A stretch of 42,109 nt of DNA from CAKUIA01 sp044433115 (GCA_044433115.1 JAWXTY010000017.1:1-42109); one strand, 5' to 3'. Numbered from the stretch's first letter, positions 23,763 to 33,102 are shown. The notes: generated by a model from the letters alone, not told the origin. Made by a program: numbers and translations.

Positions 23763-24782
23763 ATGGCAGATTTCTTAAAAAATATGTGGTCTAACGATGT
23801 GGGTATAGACTTAGGTACAGCAAACACACTTGTATTCGCAAAAAATAGGGGCATTATTTGTAGTGAACCGAGCGTTGTGGCTGTTTACAACAAATCAAAG
23901 AAGGTCTTGGCTGTAGGCGATAAAGCGAAGAGTATGTTGGGGCGTACCCCTGGCAATATCACAGCTATACGCCCTATGAAAGATGGCGTTATTGCTGACT
24001 TTGAAATCACAGAACAGATGCTTAGATATTTTATAAATAAGGCATCGAACTCTATGCGTTTGGTAGCTCCAAGGGTAGTAGTGGCTGTTCCTTCTGGTAT
24101 CACAGAAGTTGAAAGGCGTGCTGTAAAAGACTCAGCTATAATTGCTGGAGCAAAATCTGTATATTTAGTGCAAGAGCCACTTGCAGCTGCAATGGGCATA
24201 GATTTACCTATAAGCGAACCTCCAGCGACTATGGTTGTTGACATAGGCGGTGGTACTACTGAAGTTGCTGTTATTTCATTATCTGGTATAGTTTACACAA
24301 AGAGTGTTCGCATAGGTGGAGATAAGATTGATGACGCTATAATTCAATATATGAAAAAGGCGTATAACTTATTGATAGGCGAAAGAACTGCAGAAGAAAT
24401 TAAAATACGCATAGGTTCAGCTTATCCTTTAGAGGAGGAATTGAAGATGGAAGTTAAAGGTAGAGACTCTCAAATTGGCTTGCCTAAGACTTTGATAATT
24501 ACTTCTGAAGAAATTAGAGAGGCTTTGTCTGAAAAGGTAAGTGCTATAGTTGATGTAATTAAGGAAGCTTTAGAGCATTGTCCTCCAGAACACGCTGCTG
24601 ACTTGATGGATAGAGGGATTGCCCTTGCAGGAGGCGGAGCTTTGATACGTGGTTTAACAAGAAGAATTAGCGAAACAACTGGGCTAACTTGCTTTGTTGG
24701 CGAAGACCCACTTAATGCAGTTGTAAATGGAACAGGCAGAATTTTAGAACACTTTAACTGGTGGACTAATGATAACGATTAA
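23763..24782 (+). CDS. mreB: Rod shape-determining protein MreB (bacterial actin)
   Basis: MreB filaments under the inner membrane guide the elongasome that inserts sidewall peptidoglycan. The 339-residue protein has the actin-fold motifs: phosphate 1 DVGIDLGTANTLVFA (residues 12-26), phosphate 2 VVDIGGGTTEVAVISLSG (about 160-177) and the adenosine motif GIALAGGGALIRGL (about 281-294). The N-terminal MADFLKNMW forms the amphipathic membrane-contacting helix. It heads the mreBCD-mrdA operon and has its own promoter. Confidence 0.97.
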   Translation: MADFLKNMWSNDVGIDLGTANTLVFAKNRGIICSEPSVVAVYNKSKKVLAVGDKAKSMLGRTPGNITAIRPMKDGVIADFEITEQMLRYFINKASNSMRLVAPRVVVAVPSGITEVERRAVKDSAIIAGAKSVYLVQEPLAAAMGIDLPISEPPATMVVDIGGGTTEVAVISLSGIVYTKSVRIGGDKIDDAIIQYMKKAYNLLIGERTAEEIKIRIGSAYPLEEELKMEVKGRDSQIGLPKTLIITSEEIREALSEKVSAIVDVIKEALEHCPPEHAADLMDRGIALAGGGALIRGLTRRISETTGLTCFVGEDPLNAVVNGTGRILEHFNWWTNDND

Positions 24783-24794
24783 AATTTGTAGGAA

Positions 24795-25637
24795 TTGCTA
24801 AGCACACGTACAAAGACTTTAAGGGATTTGGCAATATTTATTGCTGTGGTGCTTTTGTGTTTAGTTGCTCCTCACTTTTTGAGGACAACAGCTAGCGATA
24901 TTTTTGGAGAGTTTACTGCCCCCATCGACTCTGTTCCTTCTCAAGTTAGCGATTTAGTTAGCTATTGGGACATACACTCCGAGTCGAAAAGAGAGCTAAT
25001 CGAAGCTGGCAGGGACTTGGCTAGATTGAATGCGTCTTATACAAATTTAGTTAGCGAGAACGAATTTTTAAAAGATAAGGTCTCACGCTACGAGGCTCTT
25101 TTGAACTTGCCTTCTACTGTTAAGTTTAACTCAGTTGTAGCAAGGGTAGTGCGTAGAGATATTAGTGCTTGGTGGCAAAATATAGTAATAAGGCGAGGTT
25201 CTTTAGACTCTATAAGGGTAGGAGACGCTGTAATTTCTAAATATGGAGTTGTAGGCAGAGTTGTCAAAACTACTTTGAATACGAGCGTGGTCGAATTGGT
25301 CTCTAGCCCAAGTTTTAGAATGGCAGCATATTTTGAAGGCACAAAGACTCCTGTGATATATAATGGGGTGCAATCTAAGGCATTTTCTAGTTATAAGGGC
25401 TTTGTAAGTTACGTTCCAAGTATTTATAATGCTAGTTATTCAAAGCCATTGCGTTTGTTTACTTCTGCATTGGCAGGGACATTTCCTGAGGGAATTTATA
25501 TAGGCGAAGTTAGCTCTTTGGATATAGATAGTGATGCGATTTTCAAGATGGGGGCAGTGAGTTTACCTAAAGAGCTTTACGATTTACGTGAGGTTGTAGT
25601 TTTAGTTCCTTTAAGCGAAGACAGACAAAATGATTAA
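24795..25637 (+). CDS. mreC: Rod shape-determining protein MreC
   Basis: MreC is a bitopic inner-membrane scaffold that contacts PBP2 in the periplasm. The 280-residue protein has a membrane span (about residues 11-28, LAIFIAVVLLCLVAPHFL), a coiled-coil region with RDLARLNASYTNLVSENEFL (about 75-100), and the two-barrel domain with VARVVRRDISAWWQNIVIRR and GVVGRVVKTTLNTSVVELVS. The start is assigned to TTG at 24795 because a TAG stop in frame lies just before it and no ATG precedes the membrane segment; an AGGA-like box is very close. It follows mreB by 12 nt and overlaps mreD by 8 nt. Confidence 0.9.
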   Translation: MLSTRTKTLRDLAIFIAVVLLCLVAPHFLRTTASDIFGEFTAPIDSVPSQVSDLVSYWDIHSESKRELIEAGRDLARLNASYTNLVSENEFLKDKVSRYEALLNLPSTVKFNSVVARVVRRDISAWWQNIVIRRGSLDSIRVGDAVISKYGVVGRVVKTTLNTSVVELVSSPSFRMAAYFEGTKTPVIYNGVQSKAFSSYKGFVSYVPSIYNASYSKPLRLFTSALAGTFPEGIYIGEVSSLDIDSDAIFKMGAVSLPKELYDLREVVVLVPLSEDRQND

Positions 25638-26166
25638 GGTTTTTGATATTAGACCCTTTGTTATGCTCTTGATAAATTTTGTGATGATATTTGTCTTGTA
25701 CTCTCTTAATGACTTGTTGAGCTTTAGTGGGATATATTTGATAGTGCCAGTGCTATTTTTGGTAGTTCCTGCAGTTTATTTGAATACTGCAAAGGCGATG
25801 TTTGTGATATGTGCGACAGCCCTTGCGATGGAGTCGCTATTGCCAGTGAGGGCTTTTTCTATTTTAGTTATTTGGCTTTTAGCTGGATTTTTTTTGAGGA
25901 CTCAACGCTTTAGATTTGTGAGAATGGGCTTTGCTGAGATATTTTTATTATTGGCAATATTGAATACCTTAATGATATTTAGCTATGGGATATTTTTCTT
26001 TAGTTCTAATATGGATTTTTTAGCTTATGCTTTTAAAATTTTTAACGACGCCTTTTTTTCTGTGCTATTTTTGATTTATACTTCTTCGTATGTAATATTT
26101 TTGCATAGGGCAATTTTCAATGTATTGGGCTTGGAATTGAGCGTAGAAAAGGCGTATTTATGCTAA
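25630..26166 (+). CDS. mreD: Rod shape-determining protein MreD-like
   Basis: This 178-residue protein is almost wholly hydrophobic, with five or six predicted spans (for example LINFVMIFVLYSLNDLLSFS, MFVICATALAMESLLP, FSILVIWLLAGFFLRTQ, IFLLLAILNTLMIFSYGIFF). MreD sequences are poorly conserved, so the call rests mainly on position between mreC and the PBP2 gene, on length and on topology. It overlaps mreC at its start and mrdA at its end (TTTATGCTAA contains the next ATG and its own TAA), which shows tight translational coupling. Confidence 0.82.
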   Translation: MIKVFDIRPFVMLLINFVMIFVLYSLNDLLSFSGIYLIVPVLFLVVPAVYLNTAKAMFVICATALAMESLLPVRAFSILVIWLLAGFFLRTQRFRFVRMGFAEIFLLLAILNTLMIFSYGIFFFSSNMDFLAYAFKIFNDAFFSVLFLIYTSSYVIFLHRAIFNVLGLELSVEKAYLC

Positions 26167-28070
26167 ATAAAGTTAAAGTAGAGCGACATATACACACGAA
26201 TTGGCGTATAGTTTTCTTTGTGCCAATCTTTTTGCTTATGTTTTTGATATTGCTTGGCTCTTTGGCGTATAGGCAATTATTCTCTTATGATACTTTTATG
26301 CAAAAGTCTGATATGCAGATTTTAAGGCGAATTATTAAACCAGGGGCAAGGGGCGATATTTTAGATAGAGAAGGCAATGTGCTTGTTTCTAATAGACCAA
26401 GATTTTCGGTAGTGGTATACTTCAATGAAATACGCTTGGAGTTTAGGCGTAAGTTTATAGAGTTGAAAAAAGAGGCAAAGGAAATCCCTAATTCACCATT
26501 GGCTAAGATGAAGCTTGACGACTTTATTATACATACAAGGAAAGTTGTGCTAGAGGAATATATGGCTAAAATTAATAATATTTTAGGCACGAATTACCAA
26601 CTCAATGTAAAAGAATTTAGCAAGCACTTTACTGAAAAAATGTTTTTGCCTTATCCTATTATAGAAGATTTAACTGACGAGCAATACACTATACTTGCTG
26701 AGAAATTGCCAGTTGACAGCCCTGTTCAGGTTTATTGCGACTCAGTTCGAAGCTACCCAAATGGCAGCGTTGCCGCCCACATTTTAGGATATATAAGAAA
26801 AGAGGATAAGGCTGATACTACTGGTATTGATGGTGAGGATTTGAGGACTTATTTCTTTGAGGGGAAAGTTGGTAGAACTGGCGTTGAAAGATTTTTCGAT
26901 GAGACTTTAAAGGGGGTAAATGGAATGCAAATTTGGGTAGTTGACCCACAGGGTTTTCAGTACGACTTGGTACAGGAAATTAGCCCTAAAAAGGGGCAGA
27001 GCCTTTCTTTATCTTTAGACTTAGATATGCAAAAGACAGCCGAAAAGGCTTTTGGCACAAGAAGGGGGGCATTGGTGGCTATGGATATTTACACTGGCGA
27101 AGTTTTGGCTATGGTATCAAAGCCTGACTATGACTTAAACGATCTTTCGCCTTCTATACCTCCGAGTGTTTTTAATGAAATTGAAAAAAATGGAGCTTGG
27201 CTAAATAGGGCTATGCAAGCGTCGTATCCCCCAGGTTCTACCTTCAAGTTGGTTAGCACAATTGCAGCTATGCGAGCTGAGACTTTAGACCCACACGAAT
27301 GTGTAAATTGCAAAGGCTTTGTGATGGTAGGAAATAGAAAATTCCCTTGTAATAGCAGGTGGGGACACGGCGAAGTCGACTTAGAAAAGGCTATATCTAA
27401 AAGCTGTAATGTCTATTTTTACGAAAAGGGCGAGGAAGCTTCTATAGAATTTATAAGCGATACAGCACGTATATTTGGGCTAGACGAAAAGACTGAAGTT
27501 AATCTACCTTTTGAAAACGCAAAGGTGCTTGTTCCAGATAGACAATATAAAAAAGATAACTTTCTTGGCTCTTGGACTATGGGAGACACTGCAAATACTT
27601 CTATAGGGCAGGGCTATCTCTTGCAAACGCCACTGCAAATGGCTTGCTTTATATCTAGCTTAGCTAGAAAAGAAACGAGGACAAAACCTTCTATAACTAG
27701 AGAGATTTTGGGGGCGACCGACGCTACATATCATAACGCAAAGCCACTTCCTATTAGCGACGAGAACTATAAGGTTATAGTTGAAGCAATGAAAAAGACT
27801 GTTACAGAAGGTACAGGCAAGTCTGCAAGAAGTGATATAGTAGAAATAGCTGCAAAGACAGGTACGGCTCAATTTAAAGTTGCAGGAAAACCAGTGAACT
27901 TGGCTTGGATTATAGCTTTTGCTCCTGCTGATAAACCAGAAATTGCAATGGCAGTGATGGTAGAGGGCGACTCTGTAGGCGACGTAAGTGGAGGATTAAC
28001 TACAGGTCCTATAGCTAAGGAGGTCTTTGAAAGCTACTTTATAAAGAAACCTAAGGCAACTTGGAAATGA
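26160..28070 (+). CDS. mrdA: Penicillin-binding protein 2 (elongasome transpeptidase)
   Basis: This class B PBP crosslinks new sidewall peptidoglycan. The 636-residue protein has an N-terminal membrane span (residues 16-36, IVFFVPIFLLMFLILLGSLA), a dimerisation domain (RGDILDREGNVLVSNRPRFS), then GKVGRTGVERFFDETLKGVNG. The transpeptidase domain contains all three active-site motifs: S360-T-F-K363 in YPPGSTFKL, S415-C-N417, and K566-T-G-T in AAKTGTAQF. Its end overlaps the following FAD oxidase gene through an ATGA junction. Its usual partner rodA (the SEDS glycosyltransferase) is not the next gene here and must be elsewhere. Confidence 0.95.
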   Translation: MLNKVKVERHIHTNWRIVFFVPIFLLMFLILLGSLAYRQLFSYDTFMQKSDMQILRRIIKPGARGDILDREGNVLVSNRPRFSVVVYFNEIRLEFRRKFIELKKEAKEIPNSPLAKMKLDDFIIHTRKVVLEEYMAKINNILGTNYQLNVKEFSKHFTEKMFLPYPIIEDLTDEQYTILAEKLPVDSPVQVYCDSVRSYPNGSVAAHILGYIRKEDKADTTGIDGEDLRTYFFEGKVGRTGVERFFDETLKGVNGMQIWVVDPQGFQYDLVQEISPKKGQSLSLSLDLDMQKTAEKAFGTRRGALVAMDIYTGEVLAMVSKPDYDLNDLSPSIPPSVFNEIEKNGAWLNRAMQASYPPGSTFKLVSTIAAMRAETLDPHECVNCKGFVMVGNRKFPCNSRWGHGEVDLEKAISKSCNVYFYEKGEEASIEFISDTARIFGLDEKTEVNLPFENAKVLVPDRQYKKDNFLGSWTMGDTANTSIGQGYLLQTPLQMACFISSLARKETRTKPSITREILGATDATYHNAKPLPISDENYKVIVEAMKKTVTEGTGKSARSDIVEIAAKTGTAQFKVAGKPVNLAWIIAFAPADKPEIAMAVMVEGDSVGDVSGGLTTGPIAKEVFESYFIKKPKATWK

Positions 28071-29476
28071 TAAACAAACTTAGAAGCATTGTAAAAACTA
28101 GCAAGGTTCTTTCGGACAAAGAGTCCTTGTTTAATGCGTCTTATGATAATACTCGCTTTTCTTTCTTGCCCGAAGTTGTTGTAAAAATCAAAGAAGAAGA
28201 CGATATTGCAAGCGTGCTGAAATTTGCCTATGCAAACGATATAGCCATCACCCCAAGAGGTGCAGGAACAGGTTGCTGTGGGGGTGCTTTGCCTATAAAG
28301 GGAGGAATGGTTTTAGACTTTGGCGAATATGATAAAATTTCTATAGACCCACTTTCTAAGGTAGCAAATGTGCAAGCTGGGGCAATTACTGCAAATGTCA
28401 ATAAGAGAGCTAATGAATGTGGGCTATTTTACCCACCAGACCCATCTTCTGACAAATACTCAACTATAGGGGGCAACATCGCTTGTAACGCAGGGGGCTT
28501 GAGGGCTTGTAAATACTTTACCACAAGGGATTATTTACTTAGTGCCACAGCATTTTTGGCAAATGGGGAGCGACTCGAATTATCCTTAGACTTGAAGAAA
28601 TGTGCCATAGGCTATAACTTACGAGACTTGCTTGTAGGCTCTGAAGGCACGCTTGCAGTTATTTCAAGAGTGTCATTGCGATTGCTAGATTTACCTAAAT
28701 TTCGCTTAGCTTGCCTTGGAACTTTTAAAACTCAAGACGAGGCTTTTGACTCAATTAATGAAATTTTAAAATCACACTTAAAGCCATCTATATTTGAATT
28801 TATGGACGCTCAAAGCTACTATGCTGGGCAAAAATATATGGGAAAATCTGATTGTAATAGCGAAACTTGCTCTGTTTTGCTGGAATTTGATGGCAATGAT
28901 AAGAGGGATATAGATGGCTCTTTTGAGGAGTTGAAAGCTCTTGATTGTGGGCAGAATTTTGTATTTGCCAAAGATGAAAACGAGAGCCAAGCCTTGTGGC
29001 AACTTCGAAAAATTTGTAGCCAAGCTTCTTATTTATATGCAGATACAAAGCTAAATCAAGATATAGTTTTGCCCTTTGATAGAGCCAAAGATTTCTTTAT
29101 AGAATTTAAGGCAAAGTGCAAGCAAGGGGGATTTTATAGCCCAACTTTCGGACACTGTGGCGATGGTAATTATCATATACATATAATGTATGACTCGAAA
29201 AATTCAAGCCAAGAACAGAGGGCTAAGGCTCTTATGAGTAGTATTATAGAGAGGGTTGTGGAACTTGGAGGAGCGATTTCTGGCGAACACGCAATAGGGC
29301 TTTCTAAGCTCAAATATATGCACTTGCAACACTCAAAGGCAACTTTGAGCCTAATGAAGTCTATTAAAAACACCCTAGACCCCAAAGATATACTCAACTC
29401 CCAAAAAGTTCTCGGCAACTTCGACCTCTACCAACACACCCCCCTAAAATCCCTCAAAACCCCTTGGGATAAGTAA
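28067..29476 (+). CDS. GlcD-like FAD-binding oxidase (glycolate/D-lactate dehydrogenase family)
   Basis: The start is taken as the ATG at 28067, which overlaps the mrdA TGA (ATGA); a TTG two codons earlier is possible. Of 469 residues, the first half is a PCMH-type FAD domain with ITPRGAGTGCCGGALPIKGG, FYPPDPSSDKYSTIGGNIAC and GYNLRDLLVGSEGTLAV. The second half is a FAD-oxidase C domain with SPTFGHCGDGNYHIHIMYD and AISGEHAIGLSKLKYM. These marks define the GlcD/Dld2 group that oxidises 2-hydroxyacids. No GlcE or iron-sulphur GlcF partner is adjacent, so a single-subunit lactate or hydroxyglutarate dehydrogenase is possible. Its tie to the cell-shape operon is unexplained. Confidence 0.85.
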   Translation: MINKLRSIVKTSKVLSDKESLFNASYDNTRFSFLPEVVVKIKEEDDIASVLKFAYANDIAITPRGAGTGCCGGALPIKGGMVLDFGEYDKISIDPLSKVANVQAGAITANVNKRANECGLFYPPDPSSDKYSTIGGNIACNAGGLRACKYFTTRDYLLSATAFLANGERLELSLDLKKCAIGYNLRDLLVGSEGTLAVISRVSLRLLDLPKFRLACLGTFKTQDEAFDSINEILKSHLKPSIFEFMDAQSYYAGQKYMGKSDCNSETCSVLLEFDGNDKRDIDGSFEELKALDCGQNFVFAKDENESQALWQLRKICSQASYLYADTKLNQDIVLPFDRAKDFFIEFKAKCKQGGFYSPTFGHCGDGNYHIHIMYDSKNSSQEQRAKALMSSIIERVVELGGAISGEHAIGLSKLKYMHLQHSKATLSLMKSIKNTLDPKDILNSQKVLGNFDLYQHTPLKSLKTPWDK

Positions 29477-29489
29477 AAAAGGCGAAGCC

Positions 29490-30755
29490 CTATTTTCGAA
29501 CCTGTCCTGTGCCTGTGATTTTATATTTGTAGGTGCAGAGTTCTTTGAGACCCATAGGTCCTCTGGCGTGGAGTCTGTCGGTGCTGATACCGATTTCTGC
29601 CCCTAAGCCGAACTCGTAGCCATCTGTAAATCTAGTTGAGGCGTTCCAATATACGCAAGAGCTATCTATTTGATTTAGGAAAGCTTGGGCATTTTCTACA
29701 TTTTCTGTAACAATACTATCGCTGTGCGATGAGCTATGCTCGTTTACAAAACTTAGGGCTTCTTCAAAAGAGTCAACGACTTTTATAGAGATGATATAGT
29801 CAGTATATTCTGTGTAGAAGTCCTCTTGAGTTGCGTCAGTTGTAGCAAAGCCTTTGTCGTTTAGAATTGTTTTAGAGATTTCGTCGCAACGCATTTCTAC
29901 ATTAGAAGCCACAAAGCCTTGGGCAACTAAAGGCAAGAAGTCTTGGGTTATATCTTTGTGTAGAACCAAGTTTTCGATGGCATTGCATACGCCAGCTCTT
30001 TGGCATTTTGCGTTTAGGGCAATGTCTTTTGCCATTTCTAAAGAAGCCTCTTTGTCTATATATAAATTACAAAGTCCTTTGTAGTGCTTAATTACAGGTA
30101 TGTTTGAATTTTCGCATACGAAGCGTATCAAGCCTTCGCCACCACGAGGGATAATGCAGTGTACGTAGTCGTTTAGCTTTAGTAGCTCGTTTAGGGCTTT
30201 TCTGTCTGTAGTAGGTATTAGCTGTATTGCGTATTCAGTTACGCCACAAAGCCTTAGGGCTTCGGCGATGATTTTTGCAAAAATAGTATTCGTATAAAAA
30301 GCCTCTTTGCCCCCTCTAAGTATTGAAACATTGCCACTTTTTAGGCAAAGAACAGCACAGTCTATAGTAACATTTGGGCGACTTTCGTAGATGATACCTA
30401 CAACACCTATAGCTACAGATACCTTTTGTATAGTCATTCCATTTGGGTGCGTTTGCTCGCTTAAAATTTCGCCAACTGGGTCAGGTAGTTGGGCAACTTC
30501 CTTTACGCCTTGGGCGATTTTTTCTATAGAAGAAGCACTTAGAGTGAGCCTATCTATCATAGCCATAGTCAAGCCTGCAGTCTTTGCATTTTCTATGTCT
30601 ATAGCATTTTGAGCTAGGATTTCGCCTTGCTTTTCTATGAGAACTTGGGCGATTTTTGCCAAGACTTCGTTTTTCTTTTCGCTAGAGAGATTTGCAACTT
30701 CATAAGAAGCCTCTTTAGCCTTCTTCGCCATATCTAATATTGAAAATTCTGACAT
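29490..30755 (-). CDS. proA: Gamma-glutamyl phosphate reductase
   Basis: It performs the second step of proline synthesis, reducing glutamyl-5-phosphate with NADPH. The 421-residue aldehyde dehydrogenase-fold protein contains VGIIYESRPNVTIDCAVLCL, SGNVSILRGGKEAF, IPRGGEGLIRFV, the catalytic cysteine in CQRAGVCNAIENL (about residue 255), NASTRFTDGYEFGLGAEIGI and the final ARGPMGLKELCTYKY. It sits 5 nt downstream of the PfkB kinase gene and converges on the FAD oxidase gene, with 13 nt between stops and no strong terminator between them. proB is not adjacent. Confidence 0.96.
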   Translation of the reverse strand: MSEFSILDMAKKAKEASYEVANLSSEKKNEVLAKIAQVLIEKQGEILAQNAIDIENAKTAGLTMAMIDRLTLSASSIEKIAQGVKEVAQLPDPVGEILSEQTHPNGMTIQKVSVAIGVVGIIYESRPNVTIDCAVLCLKSGNVSILRGGKEAFYTNTIFAKIIAEALRLCGVTEYAIQLIPTTDRKALNELLKLNDYVHCIIPRGGEGLIRFVCENSNIPVIKHYKGLCNLYIDKEASLEMAKDIALNAKCQRAGVCNAIENLVLHKDITQDFLPLVAQGFVASNVEMRCDEISKTILNDKGFATTDATQEDFYTEYTDYIISIKVVDSFEEALSFVNEHSSSHSDSIVTENVENAQAFLNQIDSSCVYWNASTRFTDGYEFGLGAEIGISTDRLHARGPMGLKELCTYKYKITGTGQVRK

Positions 30756-30760
30756 AGTTT

Positions 30761-31669
30761 TTATAAATTTGAAATTTTAATTAGCTTTTCCACTCTATTT
30801 TCGACTTCTTGCATACCAAGCTTTTCGAGTTGCCTACAAGAGAAATCTTCCACAGTCATTGAGGCAGTCGCACTTGCATAATACATTGCTCTTTTCATAG
30901 TCTCAAAATCAGTGTTGCCCTTCGACGCTATGTATCCAAGCATTGCACCTGCATAAGAGTCGCCAGCTCCAGTTGGGTCTTTTAGCTCTAGCACTGGGTA
31001 GGAAGGGGCAATGAACATATCGTCTTTACTAAATAGAACAGAGCCGTGTTCGCCCTTTTTAATTAGTACGCTCTTTGCTCCCATTTCCACAATCTTCTTT
31101 GCTGCAATGAAGATATTTTCTTCGCCAGTTAAAAGCTCAGACTCAGAGTCATTAAGGATAAATAAGTCTACCTTAGGCATAACATTTAGCAAGTCAGGCT
31201 TTGCGATATTTATCCACAAGTCCATTGTATCTAGGATTACAAATTCAGGGGAATTTAGTTGCTCTAAGCAAGAATTTTGCAATGCAGGCGATATATTTGC
31301 GAGCAATACATACTTAGAAGCCTTTAGACTATCTGGCAAAATTGGATTGAAATGCTCGAATACATTTAGCTGCACTTCGAGAGTCTCACGCCTATTGAAA
31401 TTGTCGAGATACTTGCCACTCCAAAAAAAGGTGTCGCCTGAATTATCCACTTGCAAGGCACTTAGGTCTATGTCTCTACTTTTTAGCAAATTCATATCCT
31501 TTTCATTAAAGTCTTTACCTACAACGCCAAGCATCGCAGCTTGAGTGAAATAGGAACAAGCCAAGCTTGCATAGCTTGCAGAACCTCCTAAAATGTTATC
31601 TTCTTTTGCGTAGCGAGTTTCGATATTATCATACGCCACTGAACCTAAAACTAATACTTTTTCTTTCAT
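30761..31669 (-). CDS. PfkB-family carbohydrate/nucleoside kinase
   Basis: The frame extends to 31726, but the ATG at 31669 fits the family start (MKEKVLVLGSVAYDNIET) and has a purine-rich box upstream; it gives 302 residues. The N-terminal PfkB pattern LGGSASYASLACSYF is followed by GVVGKDF, and the C-terminal signature with the catalytic base is DPTGAGDSYAGAMLGY (about residues 236-251). ATP-dependent ribokinase-type phosphorylation is certain at family level; the substrate (ribose, adenosine, fructose or another) cannot be read from the sequence. It precedes proA by 5 nt. Confidence 0.85.
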   Translation of the reverse strand: MKEKVLVLGSVAYDNIETRYAKEDNILGGSASYASLACSYFTQAAMLGVVGKDFNEKDMNLLKSRDIDLSALQVDNSGDTFFWSGKYLDNFNRRETLEVQLNVFEHFNPILPDSLKASKYVLLANISPALQNSCLEQLNSPEFVILDTMDLWINIAKPDLLNVMPKVDLFILNDSESELLTGEENIFIAAKKIVEMGAKSVLIKKGEHGSVLFSKDDMFIAPSYPVLELKDPTGAGDSYAGAMLGYIASKGNTDFETMKRAMYYASATASMTVEDFSCRQLEKLGMQEVENRVEKLIKISNL

Positions 31670-31745
31670 TATCTCTATTGTGGGGGCTTTAAAAAATTGG
31701 TTTTTTATAGGAAGCAAAAATTTCATTTTTGCATTAAAATAAGCT

Positions 31746-31886
31746 ATAATTGCTCTTTTTTATTTATTTTTGCTTGAATTTCCTTGTTTTTACGTTAAAT
31801 AATTGCATTATTCGCCTTGAAAAACAAGAAAATTACGCTAAAAATAAACTAAAAAATAACTAATTGCCAATTTTTAAAAGCTCCCA
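31746..31886 (+). promoter_or_regulatory. R2 promoter-leader element, copy B (histidine kinase)
   Basis: A -35 TTGCTC (31750-31755) and a -10 TTGAAT (31774-31779) precede the hairpin AATAAT-TGC-ATTATT (31798-31812), which replaces GATAAC/GTTATC of copy A with complementary changes on both sides. The following CGCCTTGAAAAACA and the AAAAAATAACTAATTGCCAA block keep the R2 order, though the second hairpin is weaker. It is the most diverged copy. Confidence 0.65.
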
Positions 31887-31929
31887 ATAAACTATACATT
31901 TCATAAAAATAGAAAAGCAAAAAATACAC

Positions 31930-31958
31930 TTGCCCTTTAGTTTAGGATTTAATAGCGT
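31930..31958 (+). promoter_or_regulatory. Possible proximal promoter of the histidine kinase gene
   Basis: ATACACTTGCCCTTT places TTGCCC at 31930-31935 with TAGCGT at 31953-31958 (17 nt). The -10 is poor; the call rests mainly on the shared ATACACTTGC motif. Transcription would begin only a few nt before the ATG at 31967. Confidence 0.35.
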
Positions 31959-31966
31959 TATTTTCT

Positions 31967-33091
31967 ATGCAAGGTTCAGGTAAAAAAGGCAAATTATTGC
32001 GTCTATTAAAGTTAAACAAACGTTTGGCTGACGAAGTTTTGGAATTTCAAACTATCTTCAATTCTCTTGAAGAGTCTGTAATTGTATTCAATAAAGAGGG
32101 CAAAATCTCTTTTGCAAACAACTCTAGCAAAAAGCTACTTGGCATACCTGAAATATACGAAAATTACCCCCTATATAAACTCATTCCAAGCCTTGAGCTT
32201 GATATAGAAAATTTCCAAGGGCGAGTTCTAAGACGTGAATTTCAAGTTAGCTACCCTGAAGATAGATACTTAAAGTCATATTTACTCAGCTTTAAGCAAA
32301 GCGAGGCTACCTTCGAATACGAGAAGCTTTGGGTTATAATACTTAGCGACACAACTAAGGAAAGAATTGTGGCTGAAGAACTTATAGAAAACGAAAAAAT
32401 CAATTCCATACTCGATTTAGCCTCAGGTATTGCCCACGAAATAGGTAACCCCCTAAACTCTATGAGTATACACTTGCAACTAGTCAAGCGTAGTTTAGCG
32501 AAGATAGACGACGAAAAGTTGCGAGGGCAAATAGAAAATTCTATAGAGATTTGCAAGAGCGAAACGAAGCGTCTCGATGGCATTGTTAAAAATTTCCTAA
32601 AGGCTATACGCCCCCAAAAGGCTATATTAGTAGAAATGAACGCAATTAGCCCACTAATGGAAGTCTTGAAAACTTTGGAAATTCAACTTTCAAAACAAGA
32701 AATTTCTATAAACATTCAAAGCGAAAATATCCCCCCTGCAATCTTGGGCGACTTTACTTTGTTGCAACAGCTCTACTTTAATATAATTAAAAACGCTATC
32801 GAGGCAATAGGCTCAAAGGGTAATATAGATATTAAAATTACTAGCGACGACGAATTTTTAAATCTTGCCTTTATCGACAATGGCTGTGGTATGTCGCAAG
32901 AGAATATTAGTAGGATTTTCGAGCCTTACTACACAAATAAAGAAGAGGGTAATGGCTTAGGTATGATGCTGATAGAGAATATAGTTAAGTCCCACAATGG
33001 CAAAATTGCCCTCGAGAGCCAAGAGGGAATCGGCACTATGTTAACTATATCCCTTCGCCGCAGCTCCCCAGTCCTCAAACGCCTAGCTTAG
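31967..33091 (+). CDS. Soluble PAS-domain sensor histidine kinase (NtrB-like)
   Basis: The 374-residue protein has no membrane span. A PAS domain covers about residues 27-130 (FNSLEESVIVFNKEGKISFA). A HisKA domain follows with the phospho-accepting H157 in ASGIAHEIGNPLN, then a HATPase domain with N box NIIKNAIEAIG, G1 box DNGCGM, F-region YYTNKEEG and G2 box GNGLGMMLIENIV. This layout resembles NtrB/ZraS-type kinases that pair with sigma-54 activators. No response regulator is adjacent, so it is an orphan here. It is driven by the R2 copy B promoter-leader. The basic N-terminal tail (GKKGKLLRLLKLNKR) may bind a partner or membrane. Confidence 0.9.
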   Translation: MQGSGKKGKLLRLLKLNKRLADEVLEFQTIFNSLEESVIVFNKEGKISFANNSSKKLLGIPEIYENYPLYKLIPSLELDIENFQGRVLRREFQVSYPEDRYLKSYLLSFKQSEATFEYEKLWVIILSDTTKERIVAEELIENEKINSILDLASGIAHEIGNPLNSMSIHLQLVKRSLAKIDDEKLRGQIENSIEICKSETKRLDGIVKNFLKAIRPQKAILVEMNAISPLMEVLKTLEIQLSKQEISINIQSENIPPAILGDFTLLQQLYFNIIKNAIEAIGSKGNIDIKITSDDEFLNLAFIDNGCGMSQENISRIFEPYYTNKEEGNGLGMMLIENIVKSHNGKIALESQEGIGTMLTISLRRSSPVLKRLA

Positions 33092-33102
33092 TTTATTTTT
33101 AT

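Larger units (their letters stand above)
31670..31966. other. 297-nt divergent region PfkB gene/histidine kinase gene
   Basis: It contains R2 copy B (31746-31886) and a second ACACTTGC-type promoter (31930-31958) next to the kinase gene. The left 70 nt hold the PfkB gene's upstream AT-rich sequence, with no clear promoter identified. Confidence 0.55.

Noticed and set aside
29470..29500. GGCGAAGCC mini-hairpin between the FAD oxidase gene and proA as a bidirectional terminator
   Set aside because: The stem is only 3 bp plus a few A-T pairs, too weak to call.
31011..31544. Long open frame (177 codons) opposite the PfkB kinase gene
   Set aside because: It lies wholly antisense to a well-supported gene and has no recognisable domain or start signal.
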